A stretch of 64,000 nucleotides of DNA from Fodinibacter sp963763015 (GCA_963763015.1 CAVXML010000009.1:372001-436000), one strand, 5' to 3'; counted from the stretch's first letter, positions 46,147 through 57,087 are shown. The notes: a model not told the origin generated them from the letters alone. Numbers and translations: made by a program.

Positions 46147-48761
46147 TTACTTCGAGCGGGTGCCGAACTGAGTGGTGACCGGGTTGGCGAACGACGAGTC
46201 AGTGATCTTGATCTCGTAGGTCGCCGTCGAGTCGCTCAGCGACTTGGTGGCCAGGTTGTAGATGTACTGGCCTCCGAGGGTGTCGTAGCGCATCACCGTG
46301 CCAGTGTCAGCCCCGCTCGTCGAGAACAGGGGCTCATCCTCGCCGGTGGTAGGCGTGGTCCCCATCAGCTTCTTGACGGCGATGGTCGGGGCAAGTCCGC
46401 TGACGGGAGTGGCAGCACAGTCGGTGACCTTGATCTTCACGGGAACGGTCGAGCCGTACTTGAAGACGCTCGGCAGGTTCTTCGCCTGCGTGTCATTGAC
46501 GGGCTGCAGAACACCGGTCACATTGTACGTGAAGCTGAAAGCAACAGAGGATGTGGGGGCGGAGCCGCCGTCTTCGTCACTGACAGTCACTGTGATTGTG
46601 CGTGGACCAGGAGCCGAGTAGGTGTGCGTCAGTCCGGTGACCGGGCTGCTCGCGTTGCTTCCCGTGGAGGTGGTGCTGTCGCCCCACGCCACCGAATAGT
46701 CGTAGGTGTCGTAGGTGCCGGCGGGGTCCGTCCACGCGAAGGACAGCGAGACGGTGTTCCCGGCCAAGCAAGCCACACCACCATTACCGGACAGATTCGT
46801 GATCGTCGGAGTTGGAGCGACGTTGTTGACCGTGACGCTGGTCGTGTACTGGGTGAACCCGTCGTCCTTATCGTAGATCCGCCCCTTGACCGTGTAGGTG
46901 CCGTTGTCAAAGAACGTGCACGTCGTTGAATCTGCCGCAAAGGCGGTCTCGTAGTCGAAGCCACTAAGGTCACCGTTGCTGCACGAGAAGACGTAAGCCA
47001 AGCCAGCGGCTACGTCAACAGATGAAGGGTCGGTGGCACCGCTGAAGGTGACGGAAACACTGCTCCCCTCGTCCCTCGGTCCGTTGTTGGTCAGGGTCGC
47101 CGTGGGGGCAGCATTGTTCACCGTCACCTCGGTGGTGTACTCGGTGACGCCTCCGTCCTTGTCGATGATTCGTGCCCTTACCGTCGCCACCTGGTTGTCG
47201 GAATAGGTGCACTGTGTGGACGCATCGGTGCCAGATCCCGCATACGTGGCAGTTGCGAGGCTGCTGTTGTCACATGAAAAGGCGTAGTGGAAGCCGGCTG
47301 CAGTGTCAGCAGTGGACGGGTCGCTCTGGGCTGAGAAACTGATCGTTGCAGGGCTGCCCTCGTACACCGGCCCGTCGTTGCCCATTGTCGCCGTGGGAGC
47401 AACGTTCGTCACCGACACGCTGGTGCTCGCCTCGGTGTAGCCGCCGTCCTTGTCCAGGATGCGGCCTTTGACGGGGTACACCCCATTGTCGTTGAACGTG
47501 CAGGATGTCGATGCGGTCGTACTAGCCGAGGCGTAGTCAGCACCACTCAAATCACCGTTTGTACACGAGAAGGCGTACTTGAACCCAGCCGTTGTGTCGG
47601 ATGTGGACGGGTCAGACGCTCCGGTGAGCTCAATCGTCGCGGGGCTGCCTTCGTCCACTGGGCCATTGTTGCCGAGAGTTGCAGTCGGGGCGACGTTGGT
47701 GATCGACGCGCTGGACGCGTAGGTGCGAACACCGTTGTCCTTGTCGACCACCGCGGCCGAGATCGACTGCGTAGCGGGCCCGTCATCCACCGAGCAGGTG
47801 GTGCTGTTGCTCGTCGACGCCGTGGCGTACGTGATGGATGAGAGATCGGCTCCAGCGCAGCTGAAGGCGAACTTGAGGCCCGCCGACACGTCCACGGAGG
47901 AGACGTCAGTCGCGCCGCTCAAGCCGACAGTGAAACTTGAGGCCTCAGACTGAGGGCGATGCGACGTCGAGCGTCGCAGTCGGCGCCACGTTGGTAACTG
48001 TGAGCGGGAAGGAGGTCGTCGTCGTGGTCGTCCCATCGTTGGCGGTGATGACAACTGACTGTGACTGCGCGGGGCCATCCGTAGTGCCGTAGGACCAGGA
48101 CCAATGTTCCGCCGCTGTTGGTACCGCTCTTGACAACGGTGCCGACCGAGGCGCTGAGCGAGACCGAGTCGCCGGCGTTTGCGTCGGACCACGTGCCGGA
48201 GTTCGTCGCGGTGGCGCCTTCGGCGACCGCGACTGAGCCGTTTAGGGCGACGACCACGGGACCGGTGTTGGTTGGCGGCGTACAGGTGACATTGACGTTG
48301 AAGAAGTCATCGACCGTGGAAGTGACGTTGTTCGTGTCTTGGCCGGTGAGGGCGACTAGGACCTTGTACGTGCCACCGGCGGTGTTAGCCGGGACGCTAG
48401 TTCTGAAGTTGAGCGTCACGTCGAGGCTCGAAGAGGTCCAAGATCCGAGTGACAAGGTCGTGGGCGCCGCTCCACCCGAGGAGTCCGACGCCGTGATGGG
48501 AGCGTCCGGCGTGATCGTGACAGTCAATAGCTGATTGCTCTTGAAGTGGGATGAGCCCTGGTAGGTCAACTTGGCCTGCGCGTCATTGGTCTCCGCGATG
48601 CACGTGGCTGCCACATTGGAACTCGTGATGAGGACGTCGCCGTCCACTTGGAGCTGGTCCGCCGAGGCCGTTCCCATGGTTCCAACAGCCAAGGCGGTTA
48701 TACCTGCCATGACCGTCCAAAACCGGGACCGGCGCGTTGGCACGCCATTTCTGTCTCTCAC
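46147..48761 (-). pseudogene. Repeat-rich secreted surface protein with PxKF domain, broken by two frameshifts
   Basis: The gene starts at GTG 48761 behind a GGGGGAG ribosome-binding site, with a signal peptide (PTRRSRFWTVMAGITALAVG, cleavage after TASA). The frame is lost near 48105 (an extra T in the CATTGG reading of GGTWSWSY) and again near 47950, and reading across both junctions restores a continuous protein. The total of 2,615 bases is two over a multiple of three, as expected for two single-base insertions. Four repeats of about 95 residues follow (APTATL-NNGP-DEGS, KDGG, VTVNNVAP), then a PKD-like module and a C-terminal PxKF domain (VFKYGSTVPVKIKVTDC). It would be a cell-surface or secreted adhesin-like protein. 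Its lower GC content than the neighbours suggests transfer. Sequencing error cannot be excluded. Confidence 0.7.
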
Positions 48762-49264
48762 TCGAACTCCCCCTGCTTTGTGGGATACGGATCCCATCCG
48801 GGCACCCGCAAGCCGCAACTCGCGATGGACGTCGGGTTCGACAGTGCTGATCAACGGGTCTCGGCTGACCTGACGCTAGTTGGCGGGGTCACATGACACA
48901 TGAGCCGTTCGTACGATGTCTCGGCGCCGAACGGTGACAATTGAAAGACCACGATGTCGAGCCCCCTGATTGCCGCAGGAGCCCACATCGTCCCGGAACG
49001 CCGACAAATCTGCAGGGGTGGCGACCGCCGGGCTGCGCGTCGTTGAAGCGACGGTTCGGTGGTGAACGGCGGCCGCCTCACCTCTGCCGACTCAGTCGTC
49101 GGCGGCGCCTCGCTCGTCGGCGGAGCGCTGGGCTCCGAGGGCGTCGCCGACGGCGACGCCGTATGTGGGGTCCTCGGCGCCGAATAGCCGCAGGCGAGGA
49201 GTCCAAGCGTCGCGAGGTCCGCGGGTGGTGGCGGCACTGGACCTCAGGGGGCAGACAATCAGGT
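48762..49264. other. Intergenic stretch with a possible lipoprotein remnant
   Basis: About 500 bases between the surface-protein gene and the large plus-strand gene. On the minus strand an open frame from 49237 begins MPPPPADLATLGLLACGYSA, resembling a lipobox (LLAC) and a Pro/Ser/Thr-rich linker (SPSATPSEPSAPPTSEAPPT), but it lacks the basic N-terminus of a signal peptide and then loses character. This may be the decayed 5' part of a lipoprotein gene. Confidence in coding is low. No RNA or terminator was recognised. Confidence 0.35.
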
Positions 49265-52200
49265 GTGCCCCACACCCAGAACGCTGCCATCAACCTCCGC
49301 CTCGCCCAGCTGGGCCTGCCCCTCCCCCAAGGCTTCGAGGACACCGAAGCGGCTCGCCTCGCCGCCCCCATCCTGGCCAGGCAGCGCGAGCTGAGCCGCC
49401 GCCTCTCCGACCGCCACTGCGCAGCCGACCAGCGGATCCAGGCGTTCCTCGACGACTACCTCGCCGACACCGGCGAGCACCCGGTACTCCCCCGCCGCAC
49501 TCTTGTCCTCGACGAGCCCGGCCTGGCGCGCGAGCTGTCCCTCCCGTTCGACGGCGACAGCTTCACGAGCCCCCTGCTCAGCAGCTACCGGCTCGCGAAC
49601 GGCATCCTGCACAACCCCGCGAACGACCGGCGCACCACGGCGGGCGTCTTCCACGTGGCCGAGGGCGGCCTCCCGATACCCGACGACAAGCTCGCCGTGC
49701 CGAAGGAGGTGTTCGCCCGCCTGCTCACCCGGGCCTTCGACCCACCGGAGGTCGACATGGTGCTGCCCTACACGGCCAACCAGCCGCGGCCGGCCGCGTG
49801 CTTCGTCTCCCTCCTCCTGCGCCCCCTCGTCTCCCCGGAGGTGCCCGGCTGGGTGCGCGAGAAGCGGCTGGAGACCCGTTTCATCGTCCCCGGTGGCACC
49901 GTGGCCAACCTCGACTTCGTCGAGGGCATCTTCGGCAACGGCGGCGACCCCTACCTCCCCGAGAACGACTCCTCGCTCGCCCCCGAGACCTGGACCGGCC
50001 ACACCGGCTGCGTGGTCCTCGCCCCGCACCTCACCAAGGTGACCAAGAAGGAGCTCGGGCTCCCCCACGTCGGCGACGCCACCGACCGTCAGCGGCGCGA
50101 CGGCATGTGCTGGGAGACCGACGACGAGCTCTACAACGGCGGCCGCGCCTTCAAGGTCTGCGCCAGGGACTCCCGCGGTGTCATCGTGACCGTCATCGCC
50201 GACACCTACTTCGGCTACTGCAAGAAGGAGGTCAAGACCCAGATCTCCTACTCCGCCAACCTCTTCGGCAACGCCGAGGAGGAGCACTCCGGCGGCGCGC
50301 TGGTCTTCGCCAGCTACGACCTGGGCCAGGAGTACCGGGGCAGGTTCTCCGGCGGCGACGACACGGTCACGGACGTCATCCAGCGTGATCCCGAGCGGTT
50401 CGCCCCCCAGCCCGAGGGACACGCCCGTGACCGCCAGCAGCCGCACATCCTGCTCGTCCCGGCCGACGCCTGCTACTCCCTGCGCACGATGACCGTCTCC
50501 TGGCCGGGCGAGGGCGAGGCCACGCACGAGATCCCGCTTCGCGCCGACACGGTCTACCTCGGCCCGAACGGCTACCGGGTGCGCGTCGCCCAGGAGCCGC
50601 ACGACCCCACCGCCTGGCGCCTGCTCGGCACCGTCGGCGACGCCACGTCGTGCCACAAGCCGGCGACCGTCTCCGGTGGCGGGAAGTCGGAGATCTCCAA
50701 GGCCATCACCGACGCCTTCATCTTCGGCTCGGCGTTCGTCGCCGACTTCGAGACCGACATGGATGCCGTCGCCGCCATCCTCGACCGGGACTTCTCCCGG
50801 CGGTTCCGCGACCCCTCCCGCCACGGCACCGACCGGCGGCCGGTCCTCTCACCGGAGCGCTCGATCGGCTCGGTCATCAAGCTCCTCACGCCGTCGACCT
50901 CCGAGTACGACGACGACTACAACGCCTGGCTGTCGAGCATCCCCCCGTACGTCAAGGAGCTCGTCTACGTCGTCAAGCGGTCCTACCGTCCCGAGTGGGG
51001 CGAGGACTGGCGCAGCCACCTCAGCGTGGTGGAGATCGACGGCCGGCAGGGCAACTCGCTGCGGCTCGACGGCGAGAAGGTCACGCTGAAGATGCTGCGC
51101 GTCGGCTTCAACACCGACGGGTCGTGGCGCCTGTTCAGCCTGCGCCACGACTTCTCACCCGCGGTGAAGGTGCAGACGCAGGACGACATCACCGCCTCGA
51201 CCGTCGTCCCCGGCAGCCAGGTCGGGCTGGACCCCGACCGGTCGTACAAGCTCGTCGAGAACTGCGAGAACCTCCTCTTCCAGCGCCCCGACGACGCGAT
51301 CCACCGCGGCTACGACACCCAGGCCGAGCGCGACATCGCCACCCCGGGCACCTTCCTGTCGAACTTCGAACCGCTCACCCGGGCGGATGCCGTCGCCATG
51401 CGCGACGACGCTGTCACCTTCACCGCCTTCAGCGCTCCGATGGCCGAGCTGATCAGCCGCTTCGCCGACACCCCGGAGGGCCAGGGCCCGACCTACGTCG
51501 TCAGCTCGGCCAACCCCCGCCTGGTCGACGGCGCGCCGACCAAGAACCCTCGGTACCTCCAGCAGCGACCCGACCGCACCAACGCCGAGGACACTGCGGT
51601 GGCAGAGCTCTCGGCCCGGCTGGCCCGCCGCCTGCCGACGACTGCGCCGCTCATCCGACCCGTCGACGTCGTGGCCGCCGGCCGCCGGAACAACCCACCG
51701 GACGGGCCGGTGCCCGCGCTGTGCTCCTACGGGCCGCTGCACTACATGGAGGTGCCCGAGCTGTTCATGGAGTTCATCTCCTCGATGACCGGCAAGTCGC
51801 CGTCCACCACCGGCGCCGGGTCGGAGGGCGCGCTGACCAAGGGTCCCTTCAACGCCATGCCGGCGATCGTCGACCTCAACGCCTCGCTGCTCTCCTACGT
51901 CCTGACCGGCCATGACGGCTGGCTGTCCGCCGCCGGGTACGTCGGGCCGAACGTGCGCGTCGACCACGACTTCTCCCTCCTCGTGCCGGAGCTGTTCTCG
52001 CGGATGACGCCTCAGGAGCGAGATGCCCGGAGCCTCATCGCCGAAGGTGCGCTGGAGAAGCTCGACGACGTCGAGCACGAGGGGCGGCGCGCAGCGGCCA
52101 GCAGGCTGGGCTACCGGATGACGGAGAAGATGGCCACGAAGTACTTCGGCCGGATCTTCCTGCACCCGGAGGTCGTCTTCACCCCCGAGATGCTGCGCCC

Positions 52201-52651
52201 CGAGCTGCAGGACCTCGGCGTCTTCGTCGAGTCGATCGCGACCATCGCCGCGACCCACGAGCGGGTCGCCCGTGCCTACTTCAAGGACGGCACGGTCAGC
52301 CTGGCGATCCCACCGCTGCGGGCGCTGCTCGAGATCATGGCCGACGGCTCCACCTCACGGGGGCTGACCCTCGACGCGCCGGAGTTCCGGGCGCTGTTCA
52401 CCCGGGAGTCGGTCCTGGCCTCCGACTGGTACGCCGAGCGGCTGGACACCAAGCACGCCGCCGCCCGCGCCCGGGCCGACGCCGGACTCGCCGCCATCGA
52501 GAAGTTCGTCTCGACGCCGGGCAACGAGGAGCCCTCCGCCCGGCTGGGCATGCCTGAGCGGGTGGAGGCCGCTCGGACCACGGCACGGCGGGTGGCCGAC
52601 GCAGAGTTCCGTGACCAGCTGGTGGGCACCTCGGGTGGCACCCCGCTCTAG
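49265..52651 (+). CDS. Large conserved protein, probably PPi-dependent phosphoenolpyruvate carboxykinase
   Basis: A 1,128-residue cytosolic-type protein from GTG 49265 (VPHTQNAAINLRLAQLG). It has no signal peptide or membrane segments. Distinctive stretches are RFIVPGGTVANLDFVEGIFG, GGDPYLPENDSS, HTGCVVLAPHLTKVTKKELG, DTYFGYCKKEVKTQISYSAN, and EEEHSGGALVFASYDLG. Size and these motifs recall the approximately 1,130-residue PPi-type PEP carboxykinase of Propionibacterium and Entamoeba, which interconverts PEP, CO2 and Pi with oxaloacetate and PPi. That assignment is from memory of the family, not a search, so it is tentative. If it is wrong, this is a large protein of unknown function. Confidence 0.55.
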   Translation: MPHTQNAAINLRLAQLGLPLPQGFEDTEAARLAAPILARQRELSRRLSDRHCAADQRIQAFLDDYLADTGEHPVLPRRTLVLDEPGLARELSLPFDGDSFTSPLLSSYRLANGILHNPANDRRTTAGVFHVAEGGLPIPDDKLAVPKEVFARLLTRAFDPPEVDMVLPYTANQPRPAACFVSLLLRPLVSPEVPGWVREKRLETRFIVPGGTVANLDFVEGIFGNGGDPYLPENDSSLAPETWTGHTGCVVLAPHLTKVTKKELGLPHVGDATDRQRRDGMCWETDDELYNGGRAFKVCARDSRGVIVTVIADTYFGYCKKEVKTQISYSANLFGNAEEEHSGGALVFASYDLGQEYRGRFSGGDDTVTDVIQRDPERFAPQPEGHARDRQQPHILLVPADACYSLRTMTVSWPGEGEATHEIPLRADTVYLGPNGYRVRVAQEPHDPTAWRLLGTVGDATSCHKPATVSGGGKSEISKAITDAFIFGSAFVADFETDMDAVAAILDRDFSRRFRDPSRHGTDRRPVLSPERSIGSVIKLLTPSTSEYDDDYNAWLSSIPPYVKELVYVVKRSYRPEWGEDWRSHLSVVEIDGRQGNSLRLDGEKVTLKMLRVGFNTDGSWRLFSLRHDFSPAVKVQTQDDITASTVVPGSQVGLDPDRSYKLVENCENLLFQRPDDAIHRGYDTQAERDIATPGTFLSNFEPLTRADAVAMRDDAVTFTAFSAPMAELISRFADTPEGQGPTYVVSSANPRLVDGAPTKNPRYLQQRPDRTNAEDTAVAELSARLARRLPTTAPLIRPVDVVAAGRRNNPPDGPVPALCSYGPLHYMEVPELFMEFISSMTGKSPSTTGAGSEGALTKGPFNAMPAIVDLNASLLSYVLTGHDGWLSAAGYVGPNVRVDHDFSLLVPELFSRMTPQERDARSLIAEGALEKLDDVEHEGRRAAASRLGYRMTEKMATKYFGRIFLHPEVVFTPEMLRPELQDLGVFVESIATIAATHERVARAYFKDGTVSLAIPPLRALLEIMADGSTSRGLTLDAPEFRALFTRESVLASDWYAERLDTKHAAARARADAGLAAIEKFVSTPGNEEPSARLGMPERVEAARTTARRVADAEFRDQLVGTSGGTPL

Positions 52652-52829
52652 AACCATTCAGGGGACGCCTCGGATGTTCGGCCGCTCGCGCGGCTCGTGG
52701 GATGGGGGGCGACAGGACCAGCTTCGCAAGTGCGCCGAATTGAGGTCGCACACAGCGGAATTCGGAAGGGTAGAACACTTGTTCGATGGCCTAGGGACCG
52801 GTAGACTGCTGCTCAAGGGGAGGGGTTCA

Positions 52830-54765
52830 GTGGGCACATCCAGGGGCAGCACCGGCACCGCGGAGCGGAGCCGGGGTCAGGCACTGGCGGATGCCGTGCG
52901 CGCGGCAGCGGACGCGGTGGTCGCCACCTTGACCACCGATGCGTCGGACCGTCCCCGCGAGGAGTGGGTTGCGGTGGTCGCCGCGTGTCAGTCGTTGGTG
53001 AACACGACGACCGCGGCGCAGGACGTCGCGCTGGCTGAGGTGGCCCGTCGCGAGGGCTGCTGGCGTGACGACGGCAGCGTGGGCGAAGACGTGCACCCTC
53101 CGGGAGCGGTCACCCTCGACGCCGCCGATCTCGTCGCCCCCGAACTCGGGGCCTCGCACGGACAGGCTGAACGGCGTGTGCTGGATGCAGTGCGGCTGGC
53201 GGCCGGCCGGGAGCCCGTGGAGGCCGACTCGCGCGAGGTGGCGCAGCAGAGCGGTCTCGGTGGACTGCACTCCGCCATGGTCGCCGGGCTGCTCGACGGG
53301 TACCGGGCGGGTGTCGTCGCGTACGAGCTGCAGGAGGCACCGGCCGACGTGGCCGATGCTGTCGTCGCCGCCCTCGACGGCCATCTCGGAGACGACGCCC
53401 CAAGCATGCGGCGGCGGGTGCGCCGGATGCTCGCGCGCATCTCCCCTGACCTTCTGCGCCAGCGCGCCGAGCGCGCCCGCGCGTCGACGGGCCTGCGCCG
53501 GTGGGTGGCCGAGCCCGGCGTCGACGCGTGGTTCGGCACGTTCCCAAGCGAGGATGCCGCCTCTGCGTGGGCCGCGATCGACCGGCTCGCGCACGACTAC
53601 GTGGCCAAAGGGACGTGTTCGTCGGTGGAGCAGGCCCGCGGGCGCGCCCTGACCGACCTCGTCACCGGCAACGCCACCGTCGACGTGCGGGTGGTCCTCA
53701 CCGTGCCGGCAGACGCATGCCCGACCGACGCGACCAGGGGGCGCGCACACAGCGAGCGGTCCACTCCCGAGGCGGACTCAGTGACGACTTGCCACGACGC
53801 TGCCAAGTCTCAGGCAGCGCAAGCGGAGCATGCGAAGGATGCAGTGCACGCGGAGCGCAGCCACCGTGACGACGGCACGGAGCGAGACGACTGCGCTGAG
53901 CTGGGTCAGGGCGGTGAGCGCGCCGACAGCATGGAGCGTGCTCAGGACGCCGAGCGTGGCGAGGACCTGGTCGAAGTGCATGGCGCCCGGCCGTCGGAGC
54001 CGTTGTTCGTCCGCCGCTCGTGGCTCACCGACCATTTGGCGGTAGCGCCCGCGGGTGCTTCCCGAGGCGGGCGGGAGAAGTCGACCGGGCCGCTCGTCGC
54101 TCCGTGCCACGCGCTCACCGGTGCGCGGATCGACGCTGCACGAGGCCCTCGCGACGCCCGCGTACCGCCCGGGGCACGCGCTGGCGGCGCTGGTCCGAGC
54201 GCGCGACGGCCGGTGCCGGTTCCCCGGGTGCGCCGTCGCCGCCACGTTCTGCGATCTCGACCACGTGCGGCCCTGGCCGACCGGCCCCACCGCCGCCCGC
54301 AACCTCATCTGCCTCTGCCGGCGCCACCACAGGATCAAGCAGACCCCCGGGTGGCTCCTGCGTCTCGACCTCGACGGTACGGCGACGTGGAAGGATCCGA
54401 CCGGTCGGCTCCGAGTCACCACGCCGCTGGACGCACTCGCTGCACTTGTGCTGCGGCATGAGCCGGGGAACGGCCTTGGGTGTCGCGCCGTGCCGCCGGC
54501 TGCGGTGACCGGCCCGGCTGCCGCCGTGCCGAGTGAGCCGGCTGTCTCGGGCAACGTGAGCCAGCAGCCCCGAGCACTACACGGTCCGCACGATGAGGTC
54601 CGTCCATGTGAGCCACTCGCTCCGTGGAGCGCGCTCGAGACGCACCTCGAGCTCCGCCTCGAGCACCACAGACCACATCGGCGCTGCACCAGCTCCGCGG
54701 ACCTCCGCGCTGCCGGCTGGCGCCACCAACCCCGCCAACCGGTCCACGACCCGCCCCCGTTCTGA
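52830..54765 (+). pseudogene. DUF222/HNH endonuclease, frameshifted
   Basis: The gene starts at GTG 52830 behind AAGGGGAGGGG. The N-terminal DUF222 region (about 1-300) includes QALADAVRAAADAV, WVAVVAACQSLVNTTTAAQ and RISPDLLRQRAERARAS. It continues through an unusual low-complexity insert rich in Asp, Glu, Arg and Ser (about 315-400). Between about 54055 and 54130 the frame changes by one base. The shifted frame carries the HNH domain: LHEALATPAYRPGHALAALV, GRCRFPGCAVAATFCDLDHV and RNLICLCRRHHRIKQTPGW. Total length modulo three equals one, consistent with a single insertion. Such genes are abundant, repetitive nucleases in actinobacteria. The intact enzyme would cut DNA. Confidence 0.8.
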
Positions 54766-54804
54766 GGTGTGGACGCGGAGGGGGGCTCCCGCGACTGGCG
54801 CCGG

Positions 54805-56283
54805 TCAGCCGGCGTACTCCGCGGCGGCGGCCAGCAGGTCGTCGACGATCGGCCTCAGGGTCTGCTCGGCGTCGGAGGAGATGTCGCCCTCCTCGACCCC
54901 GTTGTCGAGCTCCTCGCTCACGGCATTGGCCTTCTCCTGCACGGCCTCCGCGTTGCCCTCACGCAGCTCCTTGTCGACGTCCCTCACCTTGTCGTCGAGG
55001 TTCTTCGCCGCGTCCTGGTCGAGGGTCCCGGCCCGCTGGAGGTCCCCGATCGCGGCGGACAGCGCGGCCGTCGCGTCAGCCACCGCCTCCGTCGGGTCGG
55101 GGGTGGGCGACGGCTGGGTCGTCGTCGGCTCCGGTGTGGGCGTCGGAGATTCCGTCGTGGGTGCCGGTTGCGAGGTCTCCACCGGCGAGGATGCCGTCGG
55201 GCTCGCCGACGGGGAGGCCGACGGGGATGCCGCCGGGCCGGGGTCGTCACCGCCTCCCAGCAGCTGCCACGCCAGCAGACCCAACGCTGCCACGGCCACC
55301 AGTGCGAGCACCCACGTCAGGGGAGAGCGGTCGCGTCGCTCGTCCCGCGGGTCGGCCTCGACCGGAACGGCGACCGGTGCCGTCGCGGTCACGGGGTCCA
55401 GCCGCTGTGTCGCGGCGGCTGCGGCCACCGGCAGCACGGTCGTCGCCCCTCCGCCGAGGGACTCGCGCGCGGCCAGCGCCTCCGCCACTGCCGCGGCTCC
55501 CACGGGTCGGTCCGCCGGGTCCTTCGCGAGCAGCCCGTGCACCAGGTCGGCGAGCCAGTCGGGGGTGTCGGGTCGCAGGCCGCGCACGTCGGGGACGGGG
55601 TCCTGCCCGTGCATCATCATGGTGGCCACCGGGGTGGGACCGCGGAACGGCGGCCGCCCGGCGAGCAGCGCGTACAGGACGCAGCCGAGGGCATAGAGGT
55701 CGGCTCGCCCGTCCACCCGCCCACCGAGGGCCTGCTCGGGGGCCAGGTACTCGGCCGTGCCCATCACCGTGTGCGTCGCCGTCAGCGCCTGCGAGCCCGG
55801 CGCCTCCCCGAGCTGGGTGATGCCGAAGTCCAGGACACGCACCCGGCCGTCCGCGGCATACGCGATGTTCGCCGGCTTGATGTCCCGGTGCACGAGGCCC
55901 CTGGCGTGGGCGGCATCCAGCGCGGACGCCACCTGCTGCCCCACCTCGACGACCTCGTCGACGGGCACGGGGCCGTTCGCGATCCGGTCCGCCAGGCTGG
56001 GGCCCGGCAACAGCTCCATCACGATGTAGGCCGTGTCGCCCTCGACCCCGCTGTCGTGCACCGTGACGACGCCGGGGTGGCTGAGCCCCGCGGTCGCCCG
56101 GGCTTCGCGCTCGAACCGTGCGGTGCCGGTGTCGTCGGGGACCCTGCGCAGGTCGACCGTCTTGACGGCGACCTCGCGGCCCAGCACCGTGTCCGTGCCC
56201 CGCCACACCTCGCCCATCCCGCCACGTCCGATCGGCTCCTCCAGGACGTAGCGGCCGGCCAGTCGTCGCTGCGCGCTGCTCAC
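54805..56283 (-). CDS. Membrane serine/threonine protein kinase
   Basis: A 492-residue Hanks-type kinase from GTG 56283 (VSSAQRRLAGRYVLEEPIG). The catalytic domain (about 10-270) has the glycine loop IGRGGMGEV, the VAVK Lys, HRDIKPANI, DFGIT and GTAEYLAPEQA. A linker leads to one transmembrane helix (about 328-346, WVLALVAVAALGLLAWQLL), then an extracellular region that is Pro/Thr/Ser-rich and ends in a helical, Ala/Glu/Asp-rich domain. No PASTA repeats are present, so it is not a PknB orthologue. It is divergent from the HipA-like kinase gene (39 bases between starts), suggesting a joint regulatory region. Confidence 0.92.
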   Translation of the reverse strand: MSSAQRRLAGRYVLEEPIGRGGMGEVWRGTDTVLGREVAVKTVDLRRVPDDTGTARFEREARATAGLSHPGVVTVHDSGVEGDTAYIVMELLPGPSLADRIANGPVPVDEVVEVGQQVASALDAAHARGLVHRDIKPANIAYAADGRVRVLDFGITQLGEAPGSQALTATHTVMGTAEYLAPEQALGGRVDGRADLYALGCVLYALLAGRPPFRGPTPVATMMMHGQDPVPDVRGLRPDTPDWLADLVHGLLAKDPADRPVGAAAVAEALAARESLGGGATTVLPVAAAAATQRLDPVTATAPVAVPVEADPRDERRDRSPLTWVLALVAVAALGLLAWQLLGGGDDPGPAASPSASPSASPTASSPVETSQPAPTTESPTPTPEPTTTQPSPTPDPTEAVADATAALSAAIGDLQRAGTLDQDAAKNLDDKVRDVDKELREGNAEAVQEKANAVSEELDNGVEEGDISSDAEQTLRPIVDDLLAAAAEYAG

Positions 56284-56322
56284 CCGCGAAACCCTACTGG
56301 CAGTCCCGATAGCCTGTCCGAC

Positions 56323-57087
56323 GTGCTCGAGACCGTCACCGCCACGCGCTTCGTCCTCCCGCTGCGCGAGGGCGGGTCGCTCCCGGGCCTCGTGGAGGCC
56401 GACGACCTCGGCACCTACGTCGTGAAGTTCTCGGGCGCGGGCCAGGGCCGCAAGGTGCTCGTCGCGGAGGTCCTCGTCGGCGAGCTCGCCCGGCGGCTGG
56501 GCATCCCCACGCCCCGTCTGGCGGTCGTCGACATGCCGAACGCCATCGCGCGCTACGAGGCCGACGAGGAGGTGCAGGACCTGCTCAACGCGAGCCCCGG
56601 CCACAACCTCGGCGTCGACTTCCTGCCCGGCTCCTTCGGGTACGACGGCTCACGCCCGCCGTCCGCCGAGGACGCGGGTGCGATCCTGTGGCTGGACGCG
56701 TACACCGCCAACGTCGACCGCACCTGGGCCAACCCGAACCTGCTCCTCTGGCACGGGCGCACCTGGGCCATCGACCACGGCGCGGCGCTGTGGTTCCACC
56801 ACTCCTGGCCCAGCCGGCCGCCGGACGTCCACCGCTTCGTCGGACAGCCCTTCGACCCCGGCGGGCACGTCCTCGCGGCCGTCGCCGCGCCGCTCCGGGA
56901 GACGCACGACCGGCTGGCCCCCCTCGTCACCGAGCTGCTCGTCGAGGAGGTGGTGCGCCTCGTCCCCGACGGCTGGCTGGAGGCGACCGCCAGCCTTCCC
57001 GACCCGGATGCCGCCCGCGCTGCCTACGTCGAGCACCTCACCCTGCGCCTGGCGAAGCCCGATGCCTGGCTCGGAGGTGCGGCATGA
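56323..57087 (+). CDS. HipA-like kinase (HipA_2 family)
   Basis: A 254-residue protein from GTG 56323 (VLETVTATRFVLPLREGG). It resembles HipA-type kinases without the N-terminal domain: YVVKFSGAGQGRKVLVAEVLVGELARRLGI holds the ATP-binding Lys (about 35), LWLDAYTANVDRTWANPNLL carries the catalytic Asp and Asn, and TWAIDHGAALWFHH the metal-binding Asp. It overlaps DUF3037 by four bases (ATGA). HipA in E. coli phosphorylates glutamyl-tRNA synthetase, but this short version is a different branch and its target is unknown. There is no HipB-type antitoxin nearby. Confidence 0.85.
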   Translation: MLETVTATRFVLPLREGGSLPGLVEADDLGTYVVKFSGAGQGRKVLVAEVLVGELARRLGIPTPRLAVVDMPNAIARYEADEEVQDLLNASPGHNLGVDFLPGSFGYDGSRPPSAEDAGAILWLDAYTANVDRTWANPNLLLWHGRTWAIDHGAALWFHHSWPSRPPDVHRFVGQPFDPGGHVLAAVAAPLRETHDRLAPLVTELLVEEVVRLVPDGWLEATASLPDPDAARAAYVEHLTLRLAKPDAWLGGAA

